This document shows positions 23,701 to 38,300 of a DNA stretch of 64,000 nt, one piece after another; within the stretch, counting starts at the first letter, position 1, and every line of letters begins with the position of its first letter. The notes under the pieces were generated by a model. It was not told the DNA's origin. It worked only from the letters and a program-made list of their open reading frames with translations, and did no database searches. The stretch spans positions 124,001-188,000 of the forward strand of contig MBPM02000046.1 of NCBI GenBank assembly GCA_001695595.3. Reading direction: 5' to 3'. Both the position numbers and the translations under genes were made by a program. Source of the stretch: Plasmopara viticola. Taxonomy: Eukaryota > Oomycota > Peronosporomycetes > Peronosporales > Peronosporaceae.

Positions 23701-26299
23701 GCACTCTCAAATAGGTGTAACTTTAAGTTTAAACACCATATCTGTGAAGCTAAGCTGATGGAGATACGATTCATGGATCGCTTAGTCCTTGATAAAATCG
23801 ATTGTATCGCACGGGAAAACGACAGACTGAAAGAGAATAGATCTCTGAGTCGATTCTTAGAAACTGAAGTACTTCGAAATGCATCTGAGCTTGAATGCCG
23901 ACTAGACCGGTCAGTTTCGGTACGCAAGCAATCTTTTTTTATTTTCGCTGGGATTGGTGATCATGTTGCTGACCTATTCCCAATGTTCCCCTTGTAGCCT
24001 TTGACGATGTCAGAGAAAACGTATTAATAGGGGACAAAGATGGTGTATCCCCGCAATCTCCAACTAATGAGTACTTCCCCCCCTCTTTTGCTGCTTACTG
24101 CCAAAATTTTATGTGGCCACTTATCGCTTCAGTAGCTTCAAATGTTTAATCGGATCTTTAACTCCTTTTTAATTGCTTCCTAGTACCAAGTTCCAGCTAA
24201 GCAATCTTTTCTGCAGTGAGAAAATCTTTTTACGAGAAATAAAGATTGATTTTAAGTAAATGCCCATTTGTGGGACGTACCGATGCTTAAATTTCTCCTC
24301 CCCTTTTTGTGAACGCGGGACAAATCTTCAGATCATGCGATCTCCTGGCGGACCTCACGATCTCCACAGATCATGAAGGCAAGCAAATTCCCTAACTACT
24401 TAGCCTTATCTAGCAGTTTGGTCGATTGGACCAGTCACGCTAAAGACAAATGCCGGGTTTATGCTTTGCTAAATCGGATGACCAATATCGCAATTTGTAC
24501 ACTCGTACATAGCCCTTCTTCTCCGCCACACTAAAGCTCACTTTGTTCGATTCGGGTTTAATGACTGCAGTTCCATTATAACAGCCTTTTGAGCTTCCTC
24601 CGTTTTCTGCGGCAATTACGAGAGCGCTGTCCGGACCACGATTTTTTCAAATTAAGAATATAACGACGATAATCAGCAACGATCTAATCGAAGGTGGTAT
24701 CTTTCTGCTCTTACCAGCGACAATTTCACTAGGTCGCCAGAAGAAAGCACCAATCTTGATGACCGGCAAGTGAGATGCTCCGCAGAGCCCACGACAGATT
24801 AGCTTTGGCTAGCAATACAAGCTCAGTGCTTGATTGAGGCATCGTATCTTTATCGAGAGTCCCTCCACTACATTTTAGGGCTTAATGGATGTTGTTATCA
24901 TGACTAAGTGCTTAAGGTCTGTTGCCAGGGCTGACCAAAGCTGACGGTGTTAGCATATAGAGTAAAAAAAGGGTGTTCTAGGATTTTTCGCGCGGAAGTT
25001 GATGTATATCAAGTCTTCAACGTTTAGATGTTCCGAAGCTCCACGATAAAAATTGTTACATACTCTTTAAAGGAAATTAGAGCCTCGGCCAATCCTTCTT
25101 CAAAAGTTCCTCGTTTCCTAATTTAGATACCGTGGCAACTCCATACAATCCTCGCTCTTTTGCTGACGTCTCTTGGTCAAAAGCCGTATTCGGCACAACA
25201 GTCGCGTTGAAGAAGTGAGCTTTTGATAAGAGTATTTTTATCATTAGAGCCATGTCATATACCTTTCTCACAACTAAATGTCACGGACCATGCACAAGAT
25301 TTGTACACAGCTTATCATCGGCGCCTGTTGTTTCTTACACAAGTGAGGCGACGTGATCGCTCATAGCTCCTCCCACACGTGATTAAATAAGTGTTTGACA
25401 GCCTGATCCGTCGGAACCATTACACCTTTTTTACTCTTGCAACACCAGAGGGGATAATCTCTTCTTTTTACTTCACTACATCGCCAATTTCTCGAAAAAT
25501 GTTGAAGGGTGTTTAATCAATTTTCTAGGTAGACAAGTTTGGCATTGATTAGAAAAAAGTTGGTCTTAGGCAACCTAAACCTTAAAACTCAATCGTGGAA
25601 ATCCTTAAGAAACGCGAGGGTAGGCCAAAGGTAATTCGAAAATCTAAAGTACACGCAAATGGAATTTGTCGGACCTTCGACTGGTTCATGGATTAGTTTT
25701 TCGGTTTTGATGACATAAACGCTGCTTGTGCACTAGCTTAAAAAGTGTATGCAGCGGCGGCTAAGAATTGGCATTAAATGTCTTTAAAAGACGATATTTT
25801 TGTGTGCTAATTATATCTTGACAGTAAATTATCGAGCAAGGTGCCTAGCTATCGATGTCTGTCTTACTCAATCGCGAAAGTTTACAAGCTAAACATGTAA
25901 GCGAAGTAATTATGTGAAAGTAAAAAAAAAGGCTCGTTAAAGGTAACCGGTTAGCGTGGTCTCACTCAGTCGCAACGTCCTTGATATGGAAAGAGTCAAT
26001 AGCAGTTTGGATGCTGGGTGGAGTTACAAGTTGTCTGGTCCAGTGAGGAGTTCGTTGGATGGATTGTTAACTGTCGTATCAAGGAGAGTACAATAGTGTC
26101 CATCAGGTCCAGTAGATGCCGCCGCTGAAGTCCAGAATGGCTGAGCATTTTAGGAAAAAGGTCTCGATAGTAGCGCTCAGCGTGAAATTTCACTACCACC
26201 TTTGTTTCGAGCTTGTACGTCGATCAGGTTGCACGAAATCTCGCGAAAACGAATATTATTCCTATGCGCATACAAATAGCGTCAGATTACAGTCCGTAC
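23701..26299. other. Spacer without recognised gene
   Basis: A 79-codon ATG-started frame at 23,758-23,997 (+) has a coiled-coil-like, Arg/Glu-rich stretch (IARENDRLKENRSLSRFLE) but no known relative. The rest holds no supported feature. Confidence 0.35.
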
Positions 26300-29200
26300 G
26301 TTGTGAGAAATCACAAACAGACGGTAGACCAGAGGTGTAGATTCGACGTTAAATTACAGTATTGACTCCCACTCGAGCTTGGTTGAGAATGATGCCTCGA
26401 AGGTAGCGAGTCAATATTACTTAGTGAAATCGCAAACTCACGATACCAAAATAGATGTGGAGCGATCTTGAGTACACCGCAATTGTGGTGGCACAAACAC
26501 TTGATTTCTTTAAGATGCTCGCGGAAGCCGAGGTACAGCGCGCTGTTCCAAAGCCTGTAGAGTAGGACTGAGTAGACTGGATGCACATGTTTTCCCATTT
26601 TGATGTCACGACTCCATACAAATTGCGCATGACTTCTTCTCACACCAAGGCGGGATAGCGGCAAGTCCGGAGCTTGGTAGCTGGATATCGCGTTTCGAAT
26701 TATAGCCACGCTAAGCTCGGCCGCTTTGTAGGCATCGAAGACCCATGCGTAGAATTCCGCGTGGTGTTGCACCGCTTGGATCGGCCCATTTGAGTATTCG
26801 GCGAGCGAGCTTAAATTTGATTAGCTTTGTCCAAAAATAGAAGCGTACTACTGAAACGGGTTCTACCGGGAGCTCACAATCCTGAAAGGATTTCAAAAGG
26901 TAAAGGGTACCTTTGTTGGTCAGAAGAATGATTAAATTTTGATGGCAGTGAGGTTTCTGTTACCGTACAGCCACGATAGTTGCAGGCAATACTGACGTTG
27001 TTCAACACTGATAAAGTAAGTTTGTCGAACCTGACTTGGAGACAAGTAGCCTTCGCTTAAAAGCGGGTTATCAATTAAAGGGCACAAAGTGCCTAGAGGC
27101 ATTTAAGGCTGTCCAACAAGTATATCATCGAGATACCGCGTAGTCTGAGCTGGTGGTTGGGTGCGAGGGGCTACTGCTTGGTTTAATAGGCTGAATTGGG
27201 GCTGCCCAAGAGAGAATGACTTGATCTGGGGGGGGTCTAGCTACGATCACCTTACAGAGCTCATATCGGGGATGGAAGCGAGACCCAATACATCTGTGTG
27301 CAAAGAAAGAAACCTTCAGGTCTTAAATAGATCGTTATAAAGTTTGAGCCGGTATTAAAAGCGCGAAATGAACATTTTAAGCTGATTTTGGAATCCAGCT
27401 GAAGGAACATGACAGACGCTAGCCGAATACCACAGTTTTGGCAAAATAATTTGCTGAAGTATCGTGAAGTTTTTACGTGATATTCGCGACAGCCATTTTA
27501 GACGCTTGGTGTGCACTACGTAACCAAGTGCTGAAGGGGATCAGCATCACTAAGGCTGGGTCGTATAGTCTACTCAAAAGCTTGATTTGTCTTGCATTTT
27601 CGGCCAAATCGCTCCCACTCCGGCTAAGGAATGGCGCAAAGGCTCTGTTTCAGCTGAAGAGGGATGGAAAGGAAGTATCACAAATGTGTCCTTGTATAGG
27701 CGTATTCCCTGAGCCACACAAAAGTCTTCGGCTTGGGTGAAAAAAAACTTGTTCGGCTTGAGGTCGGGAAGTTGTCCAATTTTAATATCGAGAAATGTAT
27801 GTACTTTTACTGTGTAAACCGTAATTCTGTACTTCACTCTTAATAAATTCAACTAAGGCCCGATAAAGAGCACAAAAAAGGCTAGAGAGGGCGAGTTACC
27901 AAGTGAGAGTTTGTCGAACTTCCACACCAAGTTCGAACGGACATTCTGATCGACCATTGTACGTGAGTAGTATCAGGGTGTCTGGAAGTAGGACCCGATT
28001 TATCGCCTATACGTGTTGTTGAATACAAAGAGCGTCAGGACCACGTCAAGTGCTTCACAGACGACACTATCAAAGGCCTTGGCTAAGTCGAGTAGAATTG
28101 CCCCGGTTGGTTTGCCTCCTTTGCCGAACATGTGGGACAAGGCCTGAGGCCTATTGTGCGCGTGGCGATTTTTTTTTAAACAAATTTGTGCTGGCCTAAT
28201 AACAGAAGACTCTTCAGTATCAACCCAAGTCTATATGCCAGAATTTTAGGTTTTAGATTGGCATCCACATTCAAAAGTGTGATCAGTGGGCAGTTGCTAA
28301 AAACCTTGCAGTCATCTTTTTTGTATAACAATGAGACCTGAGCACGTCGCTTAAGTTTATCCATCCGACCGAGCACGCGTATACTACTACTAGTATGAAG
28401 CTCTAAGTAGGGCGAGGCAACTTTGTTATACTCGATTGGCAGGACCTCAGGCCTGAATGTTTTCACAGTCGGAGTTTGCGGCGTCTGAGACTATTCGGGA
28501 GAATATCATGGTGCTCCAATTGGATCCAACATACCAGAGCCTCTTGAACGGTGAGCAGTAGACACCAGACCAATACATCCAGAGGGTCTTGCTAGTTAAT
28601 TTGAGTTTTACAGTTAACTTCAAGGAAATAAGCGCATTGTAGAGAGAGAGCTTGGGGCAGCTAGGTGAAGTACCTAGGGAAATTTTAAGGATGTTCGAGG
28701 TCCGCAATTTTTTGCTCGGTTTTTTTTACCGAGCTACACCTTTGAGCTTGGCCCTGGCGGCCGCATTCTATTTGGAATAGTCCTGGGCATGTTGCAGCGC
28801 ATCCTCTGTAAGGTCAAGATCTTCGAGCGTCTGTTGGACAATCAAATTTATCCGCTTGGGCTTACCGAGAAGGCTTTCAAGGTTGTAAAGGTCTGCCAGA
28901 GCTCCGGAAGAAATCCGAAAGCTCATAAAGTGAGTTCTGCAGGTGTTTTTGGAGCTGAATGACCTAGATTGGACATTTCCGTGGGGCTTAAATAGAAGCA
29001 TTGTAGCAGGAAGTACCAACTCAAAATGAGACTCCAGTATGGTCCTCTCTATCTACTAACTCCGAAAATTGTGATTTACAACTTGGGCTGCCGAGTATAA
29101 GAGTCTGGAAGTGACTTAGTCTTTGTTGATGCAAGTGCTGCTGAGCTTGAAAAATTTAAGCGTTCGGATGCTGAAGACGTCAGGCGTTGACTTAGCGCAA

Positions 29201-30300
29201 GGTGGCCATCCAATACAGTAAGGCTTCGAGGCCTTGTACTCGGTTTCGGTCATCTTGTCTTGTTTGGTCAAGTTGACGGGAAAGGACTGTGTTCAGGTAA
29301 CCAAGTACAAGGACCTGAGAACTCATTTGAACGTGCTGGGGAGTGCTGAAAAGAAGTCTGATCGCTAGATCAGCTAGATCGGAGCGCAGTTTACATGAAT
29401 GAAGGTCACAACCAAGTCCGAGAGTGCAACGCAAAAGTGAGTATTAAGACAGTATTTCCATTGAGGAGAGATACTGGCATTTGTTGCGGACATTTCGTTC
29501 GGGACAGGAAGATGTAAGTAACAAGCCCGCTTCATTGTCTCCGTCAAGTTGGTCATCTTTGAGACTAAACGTTTGAATACAGCTGCGAAGCCGTACTCCA
29601 GTGGTGCTTTGTTCGTTTAAAGCTAATTCATGTCCGTAAATTGTGCTTCTTCTAACCCCAAGATGTAAAAGCTGTTTGAATTGAAGTTCAAAGTACGCTG
29701 TGTAGCGCTGTTCAAACCATTCGCGTCGAAAGAAAACACTCTCAAAGTTCATTCTCGATAAATATGGGCAAAACCAAAGGAAGCCATCGAGATAGCCTGG
29801 CTTCGTGAGTACTCAGCTGTATAGGAAAGGTTTGCCAAAAAGGCTTTATCAAAATGCGGTCTAGTAAGGGCGCCATTATTTTGCTGGCAAGGATTGTTTT
29901 ATCCAGTAGTAGTTTGAGTGGGTGAGGCAGTGCCAATACTGCTTTCCCTGTGAGTCCGCTCAGCTTAAGCATATTCAAGCAGATATTGAGTGCAATAATT
30001 TTCAAAGCCGGATCAGCCTCCGCCAGTCGTAGCTTGACCCATAATTGGGTGTCGATCCGGAGACAGCTGCTTCTTAACTGTCGAGAGATCAAGGTCTTGC
30101 TAGTCTGGATAAAGATTAAATTTTGAGCCTTCCTCGTCCAGTATACAAGGCAGGGCGGATAGCTCGCGGAGGATGGCATGCTAAACGGCCTTAGAGCAGA
30201 GGTGGTGAACGTTGTCTTTTCACGTGGTGTTGAGTAGGATGCGGTAAGGAATAAACTGGGCTTGCACCGATAAAAATCAAATTGTGGGTCGGTCAACGCG
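26300..30300 (-). mobile_element. Decayed LINE (non-LTR retrotransposon) with reverse transcriptase
   Basis: The minus strand carries LINE landmarks in the right order but in shifting frames. Reverse-transcriptase finger motifs SLLYKKDD and PLITLLNVD lie at about 28,334-28,260. The catalytic motif A phrase AILLDLAKAFDSV is at about 28,105-28,062. The post-palm phrase GQLPDLKPNKFFFTQ is at about 27,775-27,733. A cysteine/histidine segment resembling the zinc-binding region that follows the reverse transcriptase (CLCHHNCGVLKIAPHLFW) is at about 26,499-26,446. Upstream frames to about 30,300 probably belong to the same protein, and an endonuclease part may reach 31.5 kb but was not recognised. 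Many stops show it is inactive. The clade cannot be set from these fragments. It need not be the same family as the LINE at 63.7 kb. Confidence 0.75.
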
Positions 30301-32300
30301 CAATATTTTTGTGCAAAAGCTCCTGAATCAACATTAGTCCAACGTTGCCTAGTTTAACAGACATTTATGACTTTTCCGTCGACTACAACAGCTCCAATTG
30401 TGAGGCTACAGATTACGGTGTGCTAGTAGACTACATGAAATGAGGTTTCAGTATGGTGTTATAAGTCTATACAAGCCATCATTCAGCCAGTCATACGATT
30501 AAACCGATGCACCCATCGGGTACTCATTTGTGAGAGCGGCGCAGATCTATCGCTAAATTCGCAATAGTGCTGAAGGTCATACACTTCGACCATTTAAAGC
30601 GGTTCGTTGTCCAGTCTATAACCTAAGTCGCACCTACTGAGAAGCGGCAATGCTATTGCGATGCCAGTCCGACAATAGGATGGTCACAATCCCGCATTCA
30701 AGCCCGTTCGTAGAGCTATGTTGTGAAGGCTCGTCATACAAAAAGATTTCTACTATGTGATCCTCTTTCCGACGAGGATACGTCGACCATCGCGTCCGTG
30801 ATGCTGTCTATTTCTGCATGATCAGGGCGTGGGTGTTTAGCGAGCCTGATGCTTTTGCTCTCAGCGTCTCGATATAGGGCGAGATGACGCTGCTCAGGAC
30901 CCGGGTACGGCGATGCACTACTCTGTAGTCTTGTCTAGTAAAAAGATTGGGCGGAGTGTGATGCAATTGGTCCGCATCACCGGAGCCAAAAATTAACTTT
31001 TGTCTGAAGAAATTTTGTCGACTGCGAGAGCGCAAACCTCGCACAGTGTGAGCCGGTGTGATTTATTCCGACGATGTGCCATATTTGGCAAAAATAGTCG
31101 TAAATGATGCCGTCCGTTCCCTCGTCAGAAAGGCGTGGCAGGTCTATTTAGAACCAAAGAGAGTTCATCGAGTAAGATACTTGCGACCACATATGGTCAC
31201 AACCCCTCTGCGATTTCGTACAGAGATCTCAGACGGTATACTAAAGCCTATTTTATTGTTGCGGACCGACTTGAAGTCGCGAAAGCTGCCGAGATCTGAT
31301 GCTCACACGACGCTTTCTGGAGCCGAAGCCAGCGAAGTCATGATCTCGGTGTCCAGTGCTACAATTAGATCCCACGATGTAGTCAACCTTGACAGAAGTA
31401 GCTCAGGAAAAACGTGCTGTGGAACTCCTTCCAGGACAGCGTAGCACTGGTTCTGTTGGTCTCGGTCGGAATCCAACAGAACTACCCCTCCTTTCAAAAA
31501 TGGCGTCAGCAGGGCGAGAAAAATCGGCCCTTGGCGTAATATTGTGCCATCCCTGGCGCCAATCTTAATCGCTCTGGGTGCCTGTCATAGCTGGGGAGTG
31601 CCTTAGAGTAAATACTTTTCGTTTTGAGGCCAACGTAGAAGAGTGTGGAGACGCGTGTCCTGCGTCTTTATTATCGAAGGACACATAAGCCGACACAGGT
31701 GGAAGGTACCTCAATACTCGGACACAGTTGAGGTGCAGCCTACAAAGTATGCTCTGTTTCACTCAGCGTAAAGTCAAGCTTCTTGTTGACTCACGCAAGT
31801 ACTGCATTGCACCTTAAAGAATGAGTTGCGCTACGATGTAGTGAGAGCGAATTTATTTTTTGCAAGGCTTAGCGCACTTAGTTCTTGTCTGTCAGTGACG
31901 CCTACTGCTGGGCTAGGGTTGAGGCTTGACACGACCGAGGGGGCGGAGCGGGGTGACTTGTCGACTGGTGTAGTGGAGAAGCAAGTTCGGGTTGTCTATG
32001 TCTACTTAAAGGAGCTGGCAAATTGTGAAATTCGAACAGCAAAGAGAACGCGGCTTATGTGAATTGGAGATGTACGATTAAGTGGTGAGTAACGCAACTC
32101 AGTCTTCGTGCTCAAGCGTCTTGTATCGAGTATGCTTGTGGATCTCGAAATAAAAACTTCCTTAGTCAACTCAAATGAGTGTGTCGTTTCTGGTAGAGCG
32201 CAAATGTTTCCTCTCTTTTCTCTTCTTCGTCTAGCTTACCACATAATGTGGCTTTGATGTACCGATGGACCAGACTCGACTTTCTTTTTAAATTTGGTTG
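30301..32300. other. Spacer; possible 5' part of the LINE remnant
   Basis: Minus-strand frames at 31,044-30,808 and 31,497-31,303 might be decayed LINE endonuclease sequence, but no catalytic motif is clear. Nothing else is recognised. Confidence 0.3.
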
Positions 32301-32302
32301 GG

Positions 32303-32382
32303 ACAGAATCCGGGTCGTGGCTCGTTAAACGAGAGGTGGTAAACGGAATTCAAGTCGTGGCTCGTTTGACGAGGGGTGCTAA
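32303..32382. repeat. Two-copy ~40 bp tandem repeat with small hairpins
   Basis: Two tandem copies of a 40 bp unit containing gtcgtggctcgtt...acgag...ggt. Each can form a short CTCGT/ACGAG stem. A third partial copy may follow (aggatccggagcg). Confidence 0.6.
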
Positions 32383-35300
32383 ATAGGATCCGGAGCGTTG
32401 CCGATTTACTGGTCCGACGCGACGTAATCGTATCGACTTTTGTCTCATGCTGTTAGCGCTTTTCGACAACAACCTCTATAGTATTCGTTATATCATAATA
32501 TGCACTACATTCTGAGGGGAGGCATGACTGGTGCGGCGCGGCATCAACGCGAAGCTGAGATTAAGTTTACGAAATATCGTTTATTGTGATGCCCGGCATT
32601 TCTGCCCGAATGGCCGAAGGTCCAATCGGGGCTGAATCAAACTTCTAGTAATTTAAGCGCCATTTGCATGGCAGAGATTACTGCATATACGCTTTTTTAA
32701 TAAACACGAGCGTATTGGTGCCGTCCATTCTTTCAAAACTGTCGCAGTACCGACAAATATCATCTCGCGGAGTTGCAAGCTGAGCATCAGGGCGACATAC
32801 GCTGAGACACTATCTCACACCACTTCCTCAGCAATGCGATATGCAGCGCTCAATCGCAAGGCACTTATGGAGCATTTTCAAGCAGAGCGCGAAACGGGAT
32901 TTTTTCGCGAAATCCTTCTGGAAGTGTTTTTTGCAGTCTTAAGCGCCATCTGAGATCCGAATCAGGAGCCTCCACCCCCTCCAAACTCTAATCTTCATTA
33001 GTCTCTATATTCGAGAATCTTTAGAGGAGGTAGGGCACGATCAGTTTTATCGAACGTTTGCTTTATAATTGGCGGAGTGTCGGAATATGATTATTGCTTT
33101 ACTCACGCCCCGATGTTGGCAAACGTTTTCGAAGCAGTAAAGCACACTCTCGACAACAAGCCAAGCTTGATCAGCTCTTCCCAGTGACCAAGGCACACAT
33201 TTACGCGTTGATATGCGCAGCTGTACTGAGCACTGGGCAGATGACGATTTAAACGACGTACATGTATACAAAATTACAGTGTACAAGAAAGGAAATCGCG
33301 GTGCCTTCCAAGAAATACCGCTTATTCATGGCACGTTTTGCACATTGGTACAAAGCAGCCTCGTCAAGATCTATTTGAAGGTTGTTTCTATCAATCAAAC
33401 TATAAATTTACAGAATGGTCAATCTACTTCGCTCCCAGACTACCGTTGAGTAGAAAGGCTAAGGAATTCTGGTGCAGTTTCCATCGACAATTTTCATCGG
33501 TCAGGCCTTGACGAAGTGCTTCGATACTACTGCGCCGGCTGTAGCTTGCGAATTGCTGTGAAGACTTTCTTATTTGTGAGCGTACTCGTCCACTACGTCG
33601 AAAGCCACTAATTTAAATTGATTTGCGGCAGCCGCCAAGATGATCTGCTCTCGCCCGCCCGCTATGCTTCACTGTTGAGTCAATGCTCAAATTTCGGTGC
33701 GCAAAAATCGGCCAAGATGTCCCCACTTTTTAATGCGTGATATATTTTTGCGTATGCCGACAACTGCATTGAACGTATTAAGGATCTCCCCCTCCTTCCA
33801 AAGTTCTCGATACCGTAGTTCACTACGCATGAGCCGTAGGTCTTCAGCTCAGCGTGCAAAAGACGAACGTTTACTTATTTAAAGCCTTATATTTAAGCAT
33901 ACGCGCGACCCTCACCGAAACTGGCTTCCATAGGGACCTCGATATTGGCTCCATCGTTCTTCTAGAGCTCCACCCGCCGCAGACGTTCAATTTGTATTCG
34001 CTGCTTCAAAAGTGATGGCTCGATGTTCAAGCTGTGGCAATACCAAACAAACACGCTTTGTAAAAGTTGGCATCCTACGTTCGATTATTCTTCCGCTGCT
34101 CAATGACACGGCTACAACGACATCGTTGACTCTAGCGCGTTGCAAGAAAGTCAAGTGCATGTGCAAAGTCTCTTTGTTCCAACTCGCGTTGGTAAAAGAC
34201 GCTAAACATTGCGCATTGCCGGCCCTTAACTCGATTATTTTCCCAAACCAAGAGCCTTCGAAGCCCGCACATTTTGTTCTTCTCTTAGTTTCTAATCGTC
34301 CGAGATGCCATGCGGTGTATTTGTCAAAATTGTCGATACCGCGCTGGTTTCCATTTGCTGCAGATGAAATGACAGAGACACTAGCCGCAGCTGAACGGAC
34401 ATTCGGTGCTCTGTACACACTTTATTTTAAATGGGGCTTAACGGCTGAGACTTGACCCAAAGGCGGCTCATTTTGGACTTAACTCTCCAAGATTAAAAGC
34501 GACTGCGAGACTCAAACGTGACGACCCCAGAGTTCAGGCCATTTTAGCTGGATGCATTTTTCTGTAGCAATGTTCACTTTAAGGTTGAAAAGCTGCAACG
34601 CCATTTCTCACGCGCTTCAGCGCTTGACCGACAATTTTGCGAATTGGTCATTTTTAGGCTGTTACCAAGGCTTTTTTCCAATAATCGCCCAATGTAAACA
34701 GCTGCTGGCTAACATGACCCTCTACTGGATTTGATGCGCCATTTACCAAGCTCGTAAGCCCTCTTCCACAGACTTCACAAAATTCACTGGTCACTCATGC
34801 TAAAAAAGCTCTTCGTTGCGCTAAAGATTAAGACACATATCGTCTTGTCCACAAACTACCTTAGATTGAGCGCATGCCTCACAGACTGACAGAAATTCTC
34901 ACGGAGCCGAAGCGGGACAACGCTTTGACGGCATAGACGTTCAATGAAAATCATTGTGCACCAAAATCTCAGTGATCTCATGTCTTAGTCGCAGCACCAA
35001 ATGTTCAGCCATTTCAGAACCACACACCCAACGTCAATCGTGTTTAGGCTACGGAGGCATATTCGAGGCCGTACGACGCCTCAGCTGGCTCAGGCTCAAG
35101 GGCGTTTTGATATTGAGTCGCTTCTTGGCTGTGAGTATTTACAGAGTTTTAAAGTCGCACTCATGCTTAGAAGCTCATATGTCGTATACAGCCATCACAA
35201 CATGCACAAAAGCCGCAGCTTAATCCTGACTATCTTTCTAGACGTGCACAAGCGCAAATGAGCCACATTTTTGCAAATAACGGCTAAAGTGTGCCCTCCC

Positions 35301-38300
35301 CAAAGGCCGCACTTGTGCCGGAAGCGATTGTCTATGTAGACGCGCACAAACATATTATAGCTTTAACTTAGCGAGCAGTGTTAAAGCTGCCGAGTCCACG
35401 CGTCATCTCTTCTAATACTGCAAATTTGCTTGTAAATTCTGGAGTGTTTCATATGCCATATGGCACCGGCACCTTCAGGCATGTCGTTGTCTTAGAAGAC
35501 AGGGGCCTTGCGGTTGTGTAAATGCCGAGCTCAATCAACTATATTTTATAAGTATTGAATGGGCTCGGCATTCCCGCTTTTGGTAATTTGTTTTTCTTTT
35601 CCCATCCACAGAATTAAACTCAAGTGAGATCACATTACCCATGCCTTTCGAGCGAAAGACTTTGCTGTCGACAATGTTGGTTTGCTTGGCGTCGATCGTG
35701 GCACTTTGATTTTCCCATATAAAGTATTAATGCAGAAAATCGCATACAAAGACGTTCTGTTTCTTTGTGTTTATTTCTGCTGCCTAAACCTCACTTTCTT
35801 GCTGGTTTGCCTGAAATGTCACTATCATAGTTAAAAAGTGGTTGCACCTGGCGCACACAATGTTATCGTTCCTTGTGATGAGCGCCTTTGTATAAAACGT
35901 TGGAGTGTAGGCTGCCTCCTCAGCCACCTTTTCTCCTCCAAAATTTCTCAGGACGTTTACCTGGCGCGATTATCAGCTTCATTTTTTGTAATTTATTTTG
36001 TTGAGGCGCTGAGTGGTTACATACATTGCCAAATCACGCCGAGTGGCTGATCAGTTATGTTGCGCTCTTGTAGCCTTCAAACCTTTCTCTCAGCGTTAGG
36101 CTTTATATAGCTTCTATTTGATATCGCGTTCGTCTTAAAAAAGGCTCTTTCAGCTTTCTTCGACCTCCTTCGAATTCTCAGCGGCGCTTTTTTTTACAGT
36201 GGTGGCCTCTTTTTGAATTCCATAATTTCAGCTTGAACAAACCTCTGCTTTAAATCTACTGTTCACAGCCACAACGTATCCGGCGTGGCAGCCGCTAGCA
36301 CTCTGTGCATCTTTAACAGCCATATGGCCGAATCTTTGGTCGTAACATTTTCGCAACACTACTCATTTGATTGCAAGCCACACCCTAGGCATGATTCACG
36401 GAAATGAAGGTGAAATTGCGTATCTCACGCTAGAAACATCTCTCATACTCTTGTTGAAATTAAAGATATCTCTTTTACCCTTTATTGTCTCGACGCGCTC
36501 GAGGAAGAGACGTGCAGCACTCCACGCCAAAAAACACTAAGCTCACTAATCTCCAAACACCTTACTTGCCACAGTGTGCTCAGCCTCTTTAAAACACACG
36601 CCGGAAGTTGTAACAAAGCTTAACCTCGTAATCACTTCAAGGCCTTCAAACACCCGTGATATTTTTTGGCGAGAGGTGCATATCTCATATATCCAAAGTT
36701 AACACACATCCGGAATCGTTGAGGGTAAGCTGTTGTCTTGTCCGCCCTCCTTTGCGTGAAGCTCAAGCCTACCAGAAGCAATTTAAACTTAATGCACGGC
36801 TCATAGTAAATAAAAGCTTTACGTTTTCTCGTAGATGAATTGCCCTATTCCTCACAAGTCTATTTTTGAGAGCCGGCATTTACCCGAAGAAGGTAATTTT
36901 TAAAGGGTGATATTGTATAATCATTTTCGACCCACATGCACAACTCAAAGGCGGTCAAACATATCCTAATAAGTTAACCTAAAGCGTACTTCTCTAGAGA
37001 GCGTCAGAACACAACCACCCATTCTTTAACGTCGAGTTGAGAAAGACGATAAGTTGAACGACAATTTGCGGCTCTGTCGGAAGAATAAGGAAGACGCTTC
37101 GACTAAAAACTGTCACACTTGCCACAATTAAAGCCCTCACCTGCTCCTACGAGAATCTCACTCCCATTCGTATTCAATTTTTCGCGAGCATACTCCTTTA
37201 AATAAAATTTTTGACCATCAATGTGTGTACGTAAATACGAGACTTCCAACACCAGGCTCCGCGGGATGGACAGTGCATTCCTGTAACAAATGCCTTCTCA
37301 CTGGTCATAAAAAAACCTCCCTCTTCATCCAGAACAAGTCTTCATCAAAATTATAATAGCGCACAAACTTTGTCAGAACGACAAACTCCATTACTTGCGT
37401 CTTTTCTTGACACACCTCCGCATGACAGAGTCGTTGATATTGCGATACTAGCAAAATCCAACGGTGTAAAATGGTAAGGTACACAAAAAATTTACTTGCT
37501 CGAGGCACAGTTTTGGCTGAAGATGTTCTTCGGCATACTTCTCCACTTCAGAACGCCATAAGAAATTACTTGCAAAGCCACAAAATGAGTCAATTGTGTC
37601 ACCTCCGCCGTCAATCTGGGCTTGATTTATTCACAAAAATTTCCTTTCGCGGCTAGCTCGTGTCCACCAATACTAATTTTAGTCTTGAATTATCACGTGG
37701 TCTTCTATTTTCCCAGCCGTATTTGCCAGCGCCCGAGCTCAAGCTGTCCGAGAAATCTCTAAGCCCAAGGTTTTCTTTAATTCCGCACGCGTATCGTCGT
37801 ATGTTCTGGGCCTTGGTTGGTGACCCCGAATCCCAGCTGACCCCTTAGAAGACACGAGCAAGCATCCTGCGGACTGACTTTAAATCGATTTATCGAGGGG
37901 GTCTATAGTCGCAATGAATTGATTTGAAATCATTCTCGGTAAATTTAAAAGTCAAGGCGAGGCGACACAGAGAAATTGAGAACGGAATTGAAATCCCGAG
38001 AAAGTAGATGAATGCGACAGCTGCATAAAGGTTCAATGATGTTTGACAACATAAAAAAATGTGGAGAGCTGATGATGGGAGGCACGACAATGGTGGTAGC
38101 TACGTGAAGTGGATTGCTTTGACTACATAGTTGTCATCTTTGGAAAATGCAGTGATGACAGCAATTATTTGGTAGCACGAGGATGCTAATTGAATGCTCG
38201 ATTGTTGTTATGACGGCCTTGGAGGTCGAAAGCAAGGCCGACTGTCTATGGTCCTAGGCAGACTGGCTATTAAGCTATTCTTACCGGGTCATGGAGTGGT

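Noticed and set aside
34012..34455. 147-codon plus-strand frame and its 143-codon antisense partner
   Set aside because: No recognisable motif on either strand and no splice partner; the long frames are probably chance.
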